A DNA stretch of 9,668 bases from positions 1 to 9,668 of the forward strand of contig JAQVUQ010000076.1 of assembly GCA_028699365.1 (NCBI GenBank). Reading direction: 5' to 3'. The notes under the pieces are model-generated. The model saw only the letters and a program-made list of their open reading frames with translations, searched no databases and was not told the DNA's origin. A program made the position numbers and the translations under genes. This document shows positions 1-6,350 of the stretch, piece by piece. Numbering within the stretch: the first letter of the stretch is position 1; every line of letters starts with the position of its first letter. The DNA is from UBA5359 sp028699365 [NCBI: bacterium]. GTDB taxonomy: Bacteria > UBP13 > UBA5359.

Positions 1-2290
1 TGGCTTCTTCCTGCAGATCTTTCCGCACTTCTTCATGCCCTCTGCCGGCTTCTTCTCCGGTCCCTCTGAACCCTATGCTCCTGTTTCTCTTATACAGGTG
101 GGCTCCAAGGTTGGAGGTCATTATTATCACGGTGTTCTTGAAATCCACCACTCGCCCCTGGGCATCGGTCAGTCTGCCGTCGTCCAGCACCTGCAGCAGG
201 ATATTGAACACGTCGGGATGGGCTTTCTCTATCTCATCCAGCAGCACTACTGAATACGGCCTTCTCCTGACGGCTTCGGTGAGCTGCCCTCCTTCATCAT
301 ACCCTACGTATCCGGGGGGCGATCCCACTAATCTGGACACGGTGTGCTTCTCCATGTATTCGCTCATGTCCACTCTGATCATGGACTCTTCGTTCCCAAA
401 CATATACTCTGCCAGCGCTCTGGCCAGTTCTGTCTTGCCTACTCCTGTGGGGCCCAGGAAGATGAAGCTGCCTATGGGCTTTTTGGGGTCTTTCAACCCG
501 GCTCTGGCTCTTCTGATGGCTTCGCTTACGGCGCCTACTGCTTCTTCCTGCCCTATCACTCGCTGATGCAGCTCTTCTTCCATCCGCATCAGTCTGTCGG
601 CTTCTTTCTCTACCATTCTGGCTACGGGCACTCCGGTCCACTTGGCTACCACCTGGGCGATGTCTTCTTCGGTCACTACGGCTTCGCTCTGGCCTGCGGG
701 CTCTTTGGCCTGTATCTTGGCCAGCTTCTCTCTGGCTTTGCTCTCTTCATCCCGCAAGGCGGCGGCTGTCTCATACTCCTGGGCGGATACGGCGGCTTCT
801 TTCTCCCGCTCTATCCTTGACAGCTCTGCCTCTATGTCTTTGGCTTCGCTGCTGCCGTTGTCCTGGCTCAGCATCACTTTGGCTCCGGCTTCGTCTATCA
901 GGTCTACTGCTTTATCGGGCAGGAACCTGTCGCTGATATACCTCTGGCTCAGCTCGGCTGCGGCTTCCAGTGCCTTGGGCTCGTACTTCACCCGGTGGTG
1001 GGCTTCATACTTGTCTATCAGCCCTTTGAGTATCTCTACTGTGTCTTCCACACTGGGCTCTTCCACATATACGGGCTGGAACCGCCTCTCCAGCGCGCTG
1101 TCTTTCTCTATATACTTCCGATACTCGTCCAGGGTGGTTGCTCCTATGCAGTGCATCTCTCCTCTGGACAGGGCGGGCTTGAGCATGTTGGCGGCATCCA
1201 CCGCTCCTTCGGCTGCTCCTGCTCCCACTATGGTATGGATCTCGTCTATAAAGAGCAGCATCTTATCGCTGTTCTCTTTAACCTCGTCCATTACTCTCTT
1301 CATCCGCTCTTCAAACTCGCCTCTGAACTTGGTCCCGGCCAGCAGGCTGCCTACGTCCAGGGTCACCACTCTTCTGCCTTTAAGACTCTGGGGCACCTCT
1401 CCTGCTGTTATTCTCTGCGCCAGTCCTTCCACTATGGCGGTCTTGCCTACTCCGGCCTCGCCTATCAGTACGGGGTTGTTCTTCGTCCTCCGGCTCAATA
1501 CCTGAATAACCCGGCTGATCTCTTCTTCCCGTCCTATTACCGGATCCAGCTTCCCTTCTTCGGCCTGCCTGGTCAGGTCCCGCCCGTAGGCGTCCAGCGC
1601 CTTCTCCGATGCGGTTGCTTTGTTGTTATTCATCATGGCGGAAACGCCACCCCCTTCCTTTCTCAATTGATCCAGACGGGCCTGTGCCTGCTGCGGATTG
1701 AACCCCAATCTCATCAGCATTGCGGCTGCCCGGTTCTGACCCTGGCGCAGTATGGCCATAAGCACGTGCTCCGGCTCTATGAGGGCGCTTCGGGTGCGCT
1801 TTGCCTCTTCATCGGCAGCCTGGAGAACGGAATTAAGCTCCGTCCTGTCTGCCTCGGCATCGATACTCTCCTTGCCGGCGATTTCTATCTCTCGTACCAG
1901 AGCGTTTACATCCACGCCCCCGGCTTCGATCAACAATCTGGCAAAGCCCTTCTGCTCCCGCAGCAAGGCTCCCAGCAGATGCACCGTATGCGGTCCTTCC
2001 AGACCAGCCTCTCCGGCCATCTGATCGGCGGCTCCCAGCAGCATCTGCGATCTTTGCGAAAGCCTCTCCACGTCACTTCTGCTCATACTCGCTTTAGGCA
2101 GAAGGAAGGAGATCATGTCTCCCAGTGACGAGGCATCGCTCATTTCCCCCAATGGCATGCCCATACTACTGTCCAGAAAACCGTGGTCGTGGGCACATCG
2201 CTCGCATATCCAGAGTTCCTCGGACTCACCACCGGATATTCTGGTCAGGTGTATAGAAGCATTCTCTCTCATACATATCTGACACTTCAC
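1..2290 (-). CDS. clpC: ClpC/ClpE-type AAA+ unfoldase with N-terminal zinc finger (3' end beyond window)
   Basis: This is a Hsp100 ATPase that unfolds substrates, normally for the ClpP protease. 763 codons are visible and the C-terminus is cut off by the window edge. Reading from GTG 2290, residues 3, 6, 29 and 32 form a CxxC...CxxC zinc finger like that of ClpE and McsA. Two Clp_N repeats follow (about 76-138 and 150-212). D1 has Walker A GEAGVGKT (277-284) and Walker B FIDEIH (D349, E350). A UVR-like helical segment lies around 490-525. D2 has Walker A GPTGVGKT (613-620) and Walker B LLDEIE (D685, E686). The GTG start is chosen because AAAGGGGG lies about 8 bases upstream and because the next in-frame ATG (Met7) would remove the first CxxC. 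perR lies upstream on the same strand. A promoter with an overlapping PerR-type operator precedes the gene. The finger plus UVR recalls McsA, the ClpC partner of Bacillota, here within one polypeptide. ClpE is an equally fair name. Confidence 0.95.
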   Translation of the reverse strand, partial: MKCQICMRENASIHLTRISGGESEELWICERCAHDHGFLDSSMGMPLGEMSDASSLGDMISFLLPKASMSRSDVERLSQRSQMLLGAADQMAGEAGLEGPHTVHLLGALLREQKGFARLLIEAGGVDVNALVREIEIAGKESIDAEADRTELNSVLQAADEEAKRTRSALIEPEHVLMAILRQGQNRAAAMLMRLGFNPQQAQARLDQLRKEGGGVSAMMNNNKATASEKALDAYGRDLTRQAEEGKLDPVIGREEEISRVIQVLSRRTKNNPVLIGEAGVGKTAIVEGLAQRITAGEVPQSLKGRRVVTLDVGSLLAGTKFRGEFEERMKRVMDEVKENSDKMLLFIDEIHTIVGAGAAEGAVDAANMLKPALSRGEMHCIGATTLDEYRKYIEKDSALERRFQPVYVEEPSVEDTVEILKGLIDKYEAHHRVKYEPKALEAAAELSQRYISDRFLPDKAVDLIDEAGAKVMLSQDNGSSEAKDIEAELSRIEREKEAAVSAQEYETAAALRDEESKAREKLAKIQAKEPAGQSEAVVTEEDIAQVVAKWTGVPVARMVEKEADRLMRMEEELHQRVIGQEEAVGAVSEAIRRARAGLKDPKKPIGSFIFLGPTGVGKTELARALAEYMFGNEESMIRVDMSEYMEKHTVSRLVGSPPGYVGYDEGGQLTEAVRRRPYSVVLLDEIEKAHPDVFNILLQVLDDGRLTDAQGRVVDFKNTVIIMTSNLGAHLYKRNRSIGFRGTGEEAGRGHEEVRKDLQEEA
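111..480. repeat. clpC D2 segment closely similar to clpB (copy 1)
   Basis: This stretch of clpC aligns without gaps with 7255-7624 in clpB (offset 7144). The first 260 bases match at about 87% by hand count, including a 26-base identical run (offset constant, near 174-199). It encodes Walker A2 through Walker B2 and the sensor-1 region. Conserved protein sequence explains much of it. Confidence 0.7.
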
Positions 2291-2333
2291 TCTCTCTTCC
2301 CCCTTTCAAAGGCAATGTGAAATTTATACTAAA

Positions 2334-2348
2334 TTGTAATCATTACAA
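2334..2348. promoter_or_regulatory. PerR-type operator upstream of clpC
   Basis: TTGTAAT-C-ATTACAA is a perfect 7-1-7 inverted repeat. It differs from the B. subtilis Per box (TTATAATNATTATAA) by one symmetrical base per half. It lies three bases downstream of the clpC -10 box, so it covers the expected transcription start. A bound repressor there would block clpC transcription. The neighbouring gene encodes a PerR-like protein with the residues expected to read such a box. Confidence 0.8.
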
Positions 2349-2351
2349 ATA

Positions 2352-2380
2352 ATTTTATATCTTCGTCCCTGTAATGTCAA
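2352..2380 (-). promoter_or_regulatory. clpC promoter
   Basis: On the minus strand a perfect -35 TTGACA (2375-2380) is followed by a 17-bp spacer and -10 TAAAAT (2352-2357). The expected start is near 2345, which gives a leader of about 55 bases before GTG 2290. The promoter lies in the short gap after the perR stop, so clpC can be expressed independently of perR. Confidence 0.8.
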
Positions 2381-2398
2381 GTCGCTGTCATACATTTA

Positions 2399-2818
2399 TT
2401 ATTCAGCGGAGCATCGTGAGCAAAGGCCGTAAAAGTATATACGCTGTCCCAGTATGCGATACCTGTTCCTGACGTCCTCCGGAAGACAGTTCTCACTGAG
2501 GTTTTTGGTATAGATATCCTCTATTCGCTTGCATCTTACGCACATTATGTGAGCATGCGGCTTGGTATCGGGATCGAAGTTCCGGCGCTCGTGGCTTATG
2601 GCTATCTCTTCGATCTCTCCCAGGCTGACCATGGTCTGCAGCGTATTGTAGACGGTTGTCAGGGAAACGCTGGGGAATCGACCGGCGATGTAGGCGTATA
2701 TGTCATCCACCGTGGGGTGAGAACTGCTGGTATAAAGATACTCGAATATAGCCACGCGCTGCGGCGTTATCTTAAGTCCCGCCTCACGAAATCTGCGAAT
2801 CATCCGCTCGATATGCAC
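2399..2818 (-). CDS. perR: PerR-type peroxide-sensing repressor (Fur family)
   Basis: This 139-aa Fur-family metal-dependent repressor has a winged-helix N-domain (about 1-80) and a metal-binding dimerisation C-domain. Its residues match B. subtilis PerR at a constant offset of -3. The regulatory Fe/Mn ligands are H34, D82, H88, H90 and D101 (H37, D85, H91, H93, D104 in PerR). The structural zinc cysteines are C93, C96, C133 and C136. N58 corresponds to PerR Asn61, which favours Per boxes over Fur boxes. Asp at the D85 position is typical of peroxide-sensing members, so PerR is preferred over Fur or Zur. GTG 2818 is chosen because AGGGAGG (2827-2833) lies 8 bases upstream and the length is normal for the family. 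A longer frame from TTG 2929 would add a low-complexity tail encoded by a repeat. Per-like boxes lie on its own promoter and on that of clpC. Confidence 0.92.
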   Translation of the reverse strand: MHIERMIRRFREAGLKITPQRVAIFEYLYTSSSHPTVDDIYAYIAGRFPSVSLTTVYNTLQTMVSLGEIEEIAISHERRNFDPDTKPHAHIMCVRCKRIEDIYTKNLSENCLPEDVRNRYRILGQRIYFYGLCSRCSAE

Positions 2819-2826
2819 CTGTCGGT

Positions 2827-2833
2827 CCTCCCT
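2827..2833 (-). promoter_or_regulatory. Ribosome binding site that fixes the perR start
   Basis: Minus-strand AGGGAGG is followed by 8 bases and GTG at 2818. No comparable site precedes the upstream in-frame TTG at 2929. This supports a 139-aa PerR rather than a 176-aa version. Confidence 0.75.
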
Positions 2834-2835
2834 GA

Positions 2836-2881
2836 GCGCCCTGCCGGGCGCGGTTGTTGGTTGTTGGTTGTTAGTTGTTGG
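2836..2881. repeat. GC hairpin joined to a GTT-rich simple repeat in the perR leader
   Basis: A perfect 6-bp inverted repeat, GCGCCC-TGCC-GGGCGC (2836-2851), abuts about 30 bases built from GGTTGTT/AGTTGTT units (2852-2881). On the transcribed strand this reads as CAACAAC-type repeats before a stem-loop, just 5' of the perR ribosome site. A hairpin plus short tandem repeat suggests a small mobile or slippage-generated intergenic element. It could alternatively be a leader structure affecting perR translation. The family is not identified. Confidence 0.6.
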
Positions 2882-2941
2882 CGGCTCCAACAGTGCTACG
2901 GCAACTAACCAATTTTTGCTTAATTTCAAAGCATTTGTAAT

Positions 2942-2956
2942 TTGTAATCATTTTAA
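2942..2956. promoter_or_regulatory. PerR-type operator at the perR promoter
   Basis: TTGTAAT-C-ATTTTAA has one half identical to the clpC box and one half with two changes. It overlaps the predicted perR -10 hexamer. An extra TTGTAA half-site lies next to it (2935-2940). The position implies autorepression. Confidence 0.65.
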
Positions 2957-2978
2957 TATAGGACGACGTAAAATACAA
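2950..2978 (-). promoter_or_regulatory. perR promoter
   Basis: The minus strand has -35 TTGTAT (2973-2978, three of six consensus bases), a 17-bp spacer and -10 TAAAAT (2950-2955). The leader to GTG 2818 is about 125 bases and contains the hairpin/repeat element. The weak -35 fits a repressor made at low level. The assignment is supported by the operator lying over the -10. Confidence 0.55.
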
Positions 2979-3026
2979 GTTCCCAGCATAACAAGAAAGC
3001 ATAACAGGTAATTTGTTGAATCTTAC

Positions 3027-3080
3027 TTAGTAAAAACTAACACAAGCCCTGACGGTGAATTCGTCGAATCTCGTCGACAT
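3027..3080 (-). pseudogene. Relic of a clp gene 5' end (17 codons)
   Basis: The micro-frame from ATG 3080 to TAA 3027 reads MSTRFDEFTVRACVSFY. Its first 12 residues resemble the start of Clp unfoldases: the ClpB here begins [10 protein letters not shown], and many ClpC proteins start similarly. The nucleotides 3045-3086 align without gaps with 9387-9428, the clpB start and its ribosome site, at about 32 of 42 bases. After codon 12 the similarity stops. An AGAGGGGA site sits between the stop of the preceding ATPase gene (3087) and this ATG, so the ancestral clp gene was probably the next gene of that operon. Chance similarity is possible at this length, but the matching ribosome-site region argues against it. 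Confidence 0.6.
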
Positions 3081-3086
3081 TCCCCT

Positions 3087-4328
3087 CTATTCCGTTTCCT
3101 CCGTCTGCAGATCCGTGTCTTCGTCGTATCCGATGGTGACATCGTCATAGACCGTCTCGGCTTGATATCCGTAAAGACGCAATAAATCCCAGGCGTTTAT
3201 CCAGGTGCGGATATACTGCCGCATGGCGGTGCTGGAAAGATACTCCCGGCTGTCATCCACCCGGGGCGGTTCCCAGGAATAGGCGTCGGCGTAAAGGCTT
3301 CTCAGCCTGTCGTGCATTTCCGTTATCTGCGCACGGGTGGGAGCAAGAATATCCCGGCCCTTGTTCTCGATAACCCCCATGCCGATTTCAGCCGCCTCTA
3401 TCCAATCCTCATAAGCGGTGTCTCTCAGCTTCTCCGGAATGCTGATCTTATCTCTCTTCTTGTGGTAGAGCACCTGCCCGGCGTAATCCTTGGTAATGGT
3501 GAAAACGGCGGCCAGCCCGGGTATGGGGCTGACCTTTTTCTTCAGGGCACCGACAAAACCGGCCAGATGGCTGTAAGCACGGGCTCTTTGTCGCAGACTG
3601 TAGCGGGAAATTATCTCGGCCTCATCAAAGAGCAGCACCCAACCGGCGTAACCGGCGGAATAAAAGAAGCGGGTCAAAAACTCAAACCGCTGCATGGCGG
3701 AACCCTTTTGAGGGCGACCGATGCTGTATTCACGCCCGAAACCGGCTTCCCGAAGAGCAGCTCGCATCTGGCTGACCTTCATAGGATATCCCCGCCATTC
3801 AGAGAGGATGCTCTCCATTATCTCATCGCTGTGCAGATGCTCAAAAATACAAAGGCTGGCCGGAAGACGAGGATCCAGTTCCCTGCTGCGGTGTACCCAC
3901 TGAAAGAAATCACGATAACGCGAAGAATAATCAAAATCATAGTTGAAGGCCAGCACGTCCAGGGCTGATCCCAGTTGCTCTCCCGGCGCCTCGGCACTCT
4001 CCACACAGGCACGATAAACCTTGTCCAGATCAAACAAGGGCGTTTCCTTGTTCAGGACCACCCGGGAGCAGACGAAGTTGTTCTCCAAAGCCTGATGCCG
4101 GTAGTATTCCAGGAGATGAGATTTACCGGAGCCGAAATCACCCTGCAACAACAGTCCTTTAACCTGTTCATCCTCCTCCCAGGAGAATAGGGCTTCATCC
4201 ATGGCCCGATCAAAGGCATCTATCAACTCCGGCTGGGACGGTTCCAGAAAACGAACCGCATCACGATTGGGAACACCGGCGCGCAGGGCTTCCACGGCCC
4301 GCCGGCTTTGAATCGTATTATCCTTCAT
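3087..4328 (-). CDS. DUF2791/BrxD-like P-loop ATPase
   Basis: This 413-aa ATPase resembles the BrxC/BrxD family (Pfam DUF2791) of BREX loci. The N-terminal SRRAVEALRAGVPNRDAVR (8-26) is typical of BrxD-like proteins. Walker A GDFGSGKS is at 63-70 and Walker B VLLFDEAE at 231-238 (D235, E236), so it should hydrolyse ATP. There is no signal peptide or membrane segment, and the C-terminus (from about 400) is acidic. ATG 4328 overlaps the stop of the preceding gene as ATGA and has an AGAGGTG site five bases upstream, so it is preferred to the frame start at 4355. It is the third gene of a three-gene operon, directly after a related protein with no Walker A. No other BREX component is in the window, so its partners and target are unknown. 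The P-loop and family resemblance are clear; the role is inferred. Confidence 0.85.
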   Translation of the reverse strand: MKDNTIQSRRAVEALRAGVPNRDAVRFLEPSQPELIDAFDRAMDEALFSWEEDEQVKGLLLQGDFGSGKSHLLEYYRHQALENNFVCSRVVLNKETPLFDLDKVYRACVESAEAPGEQLGSALDVLAFNYDFDYSSRYRDFFQWVHRSRELDPRLPASLCIFEHLHSDEIMESILSEWRGYPMKVSQMRAALREAGFGREYSIGRPQKGSAMQRFEFLTRFFYSAGYAGWVLLFDEAEIISRYSLRQRARAYSHLAGFVGALKKKVSPIPGLAAVFTITKDYAGQVLYHKKRDKISIPEKLRDTAYEDWIEAAEIGMGVIENKGRDILAPTRAQITEMHDRLRSLYADAYSWEPPRVDDSREYLSSTAMRQYIRTWINAWDLLRLYGYQAETVYDDVTIGYDEDTDLQTEETE

Positions 4329-5299
4329 ACGGTCACCTCTTCCGGCGATAGACAAGCGGCTTGCAAGCGTACCATAGCGTTGAGAGGGTTGGAACGCTCC
4401 CGATCGTGAACGTCCTCCACCAGACGCATTTTCAAGGCCAGATATCTGTCCATCCCTCTCTTTGGGTCTTCCAGTATAGCCGGTCCGGCAATGACCACCA
4501 TCAGGAAATATGACATCTCATCGCTATCGTCAATGAACTGCCGCAGCAGTTCATAGGTATCAAGCAGTGATGCCGTAGTGTAGCGAACAGGATTATGCCC
4601 GATGGGGTAATCGGTGATCACTGCATCTATATCCATAACCAGCGCCAGGCCTGCTTTGCCGTTGGCATGCAGCCACATGGATAGAGAAGCCAGCAGCAGC
4701 CGGGCGTTATGGCGTCCGATGCGCTGGAAAATCTGCACCTTTTTCAGTGCCGTCAGGCTGCACTTCTCTCCCAGCAGCCACTGCATGATAAGCTCGGAAT
4801 CGGTAGGAGTGACGTTCTGGGGGTTGATCCTGCCCCGACATAGCATGGACATGGCCGTGCGGAACTCCCGGCAGTACAGGCGGTTGATGAAGACTTCATT
4901 GCTGATCAGGCGGTTGATTTCCGAGAGCAACTCTCTTGCTTCACGACCGTTGGCCTCAGCTATAATATCCAGACGGTCCAGCGGCTGTCCCGGCTCCACC
5001 AGAATCCCGTTGGCGTTCAGCAGCCGGCGCATGAAGCCGTCGGCTTCCGCCTCCCAGTCTATCTGGCGGGAGACGGCGTAAAACAACTGATCTACCAGAT
5101 GCACCCTGACTTGAGAAGCGTCGACAAAAGCCGTCAGATATCCTCCGGCCGCAGAGGTGTGAAGGACGGCGTCACGAACATCGGCCGTCATACTCCTGGC
5201 GCTGACGGCAACCTTGATCGACGACCCGCCGCCGGGAATGAAATCATCGAGATATTCCCGCTGCAACAGATGGAGCCACTCAGGCAGAGGTATCTGCAT
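4325..5299 (-). CDS. Degenerate DUF2791-like P-loop protein (probable pseudo-ATPase)
   Basis: This 324-aa protein looks like a BrxC/BrxD-type fold that has lost ATP binding. Residues 13-30 (REYLDDFIPGGGSSIKV) resemble the segment that precedes the P-loop in this family. Where GxxGxGKT should follow, the sequence reads AVSARSMTADV (31-41), with no glycine-rich loop or lysine. A Walker B-like strand ALVMDIDAV (219-227) has D223 but no following Glu. The segment VRYTTASLLDTYELLRQFID (238-257) and AGPAILEDPKRG (271-282) match the conserved C-terminal half of the family. ATG 5299 has AAAGGAG 10 bases upstream. An in-frame GTG at 5308, overlapping the previous stop, is less likely because that site would be one base away. 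It probably forms a complex with the intact ATPase encoded next. The homology is from motif memory only. Confidence 0.75.
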   Translation of the reverse strand: MQIPLPEWLHLLQREYLDDFIPGGGSSIKVAVSARSMTADVRDAVLHTSAAGGYLTAFVDASQVRVHLVDQLFYAVSRQIDWEAEADGFMRRLLNANGILVEPGQPLDRLDIIAEANGREARELLSEINRLISNEVFINRLYCREFRTAMSMLCRGRINPQNVTPTDSELIMQWLLGEKCSLTALKKVQIFQRIGRHNARLLLASLSMWLHANGKAGLALVMDIDAVITDYPIGHNPVRYTTASLLDTYELLRQFIDDSDEMSYFLMVVIAGPAILEDPKRGMDRYLALKMRLVEDVHDRERSNPLNAMVRLQAACLSPEEVTV

Positions 5300-5304
5300 A
5301 TTGC

Positions 5305-6099
5305 TCACTCTCCTTTAGCCGGTGCAGCAAACCTGACGGAAGAATACAGCTTGTCATGACCGTCACGCGTAACAAAAGTGATAGTTCTTGATGCGCGTTC
5401 CCGGCTGACGGTGCTGGCCGGCAAACTGAGCCGGTATCCCTTGCGAGTCAGGGAAAGACCGCTTATATCCAGAAAATAAATGTCCCGGGCAAAATCCAGT
5501 TGCGTATATTCCTTGCCCGTTCCGGGCAAAATAACAAGCAACTTGTATATCTCCGTCAGGGGAAGATCTATATAACCGTCTATACCCTTTCTGGCCCGCA
5601 GCAACAGATATGCTTCCAGCAGGGCTTCTATGAAGCGTTCCGGTTTGGAGCGTGGTTCCCGGGCCTGCATCTTCCGGAGAGCGGCTGCCAGAACCGTGGG
5701 ACGGATGTTATACTCGAGTTTCTTATCGATGCGAACAGCAGACATCTCCGGCTCGGCTCTCACAAGTACCGGATAGCAGAAAACAGTACCGTCACGCTCG
5801 TAAAGACGCACTCCGGCGTCTTCAGCCGCAGCCTTGAGATCTTCCAGAAAGGTGCCCTCAGGCGAAAGATATGCGGCGCAATCGAAATCCAGCGGCCGGC
5901 ATTGTTCGGCCTGACGACCGGCAACCTCGGCTGCAGCTAAAGCGGCCTGTCGCAATCGCTCCAGATCGCGGATGTTACCCGCATCCACAGCTTTCTGCAG
6001 CTTCTGCACAGCCGATGTCGCCTTTTTAGCCAGATCAAGCCATTTGCCGACGTCCTGGTTATAGGCATTCAGTGTTTCATTTATGTCCAACTGCTTCAA
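5305..6099 (-). CDS. Unrecognised protein, first gene of the BrxD-like operon
   Basis: I cannot assign this 264-aa soluble protein to a named family. Residues about 8-68 are strongly helical with heptad-like Leu/Ala spacing, suggesting a coiled coil. A mixed region follows, with GVRLYERDGTVFCYPVLVRA (96-115), then AVRIDKKLEYNIRP (121-134) and RFIEALLEAYLLLRARKG (155-172), which look like conserved core segments. The C-terminal part (about 175-258) alternates short strands and ends in RTITFVTRDGHDKLYSSVRF (238-257). No catalytic motif, transmembrane segment or zinc site is visible. The start is TTG 6099 (GGAAAG six bases before it); TTG 6090 is a close alternative and would shorten it by three residues. 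Its stop lies five bases before the next ATG, so it is translated with the two P-loop proteins and is presumably their partner or substrate adaptor. Confidence 0.75.
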   Translation of the reverse strand: MKQLDINETLNAYNQDVGKWLDLAKKATSAVQKLQKAVDAGNIRDLERLRQAALAAAEVAGRQAEQCRPLDFDCAAYLSPEGTFLEDLKAAAEDAGVRLYERDGTVFCYPVLVRAEPEMSAVRIDKKLEYNIRPTVLAAALRKMQAREPRSKPERFIEALLEAYLLLRARKGIDGYIDLPLTEIYKLLVILPGTGKEYTQLDFARDIYFLDISGLSLTRKGYRLSLPASTVSRERASRTITFVTRDGHDKLYSSVRFAAPAKGE

Positions 6100-6132
6100 A
6101 CCCTTTCCATACAGGTGAAAATTACTTCCATC

Positions 6133-6146
6133 GCCCGATATCGGGC
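6133..6146. promoter_or_regulatory. 14-bp palindrome in the leader of the three-gene operon
   Basis: GCCCGATATCGGGC is a perfect palindrome lying between the predicted transcription start (about 6184) and the first start codon (6099). It could be an operator for an unknown repressor or form a short hairpin. No protein assignment is possible. Confidence 0.5.
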
Positions 6147-6190
6147 AGCAAAACCCTTTATGTGCGCAGGCTTTTCTGCTGTCTCATTAG

Positions 6191-6219
6191 ATTTTAATCA
6201 AAACTTCGGTTTATGTCAA
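6191..6219 (-). promoter_or_regulatory. Promoter of the three-gene operon
   Basis: Minus strand: perfect -35 TTGACA (6214-6219), a 17-bp spacer, and -10 TAAAAT (6191-6196). The leader to TTG 6099 is about 85 bases. It uses the same hexamers and spacing as the clpC promoter, but no 7-1-7 box is visible here. An inverted repeat overlaps the -35 end. Confidence 0.75.
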
Positions 6220-6234
6220 AAGCGCTACGCTTTT
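6218..6234. promoter_or_regulatory. Inverted repeat at the -35 box, divergent region
   Basis: AAAAGCG-CTA-CGCTTTT is a perfect 7-bp inverted repeat with a 3-base centre. It touches the -35 box of the minus-strand operon and lies about 120 bp before the plus-strand antitoxin gene. It may be an operator. With its flanking T run it could also act as a weak bidirectional terminator. Confidence 0.5.
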
Positions 6235-6350
6235 CCGTTGACCCCTCTTGGCCTTTTTTACCTGAGTCTGAGCTTTCGACCCTCTGCATATATAAAACCC
6301 AGGAAAAACATGATAAAATATTTGCATATTGTTACATATGGAGATGATTG

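Noticed and set aside
2819-2929. 37-residue N-terminal extension of PerR from TTG 2929
   Set aside because: The extension is low-complexity, encoded by the tandem repeat and hairpin, has no ribosome site, and makes the protein too long. GTG 2818 has a strong site.
2985-3006. 9-bp direct repeat AGCATAACA at 13-bp period between the operon end and the perR promoter
   Set aside because: It is too short, with only two copies and no symmetry or consistent position relative to the promoter.
3028-3041. TTAGT-AAAA-ACTAA inverted repeat as a terminator of the operon
   Set aside because: The stem is five A/T-rich pairs with no following T run on the minus strand, so it is too weak to call.
3087-6099. 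Complete BREX or Pgl defence locus
   Set aside because: Only DUF2791-type proteins are present. There is no PglZ, PglX methylase, BrxA/BrxB, BrxL or large BrxC/PglY in the window.
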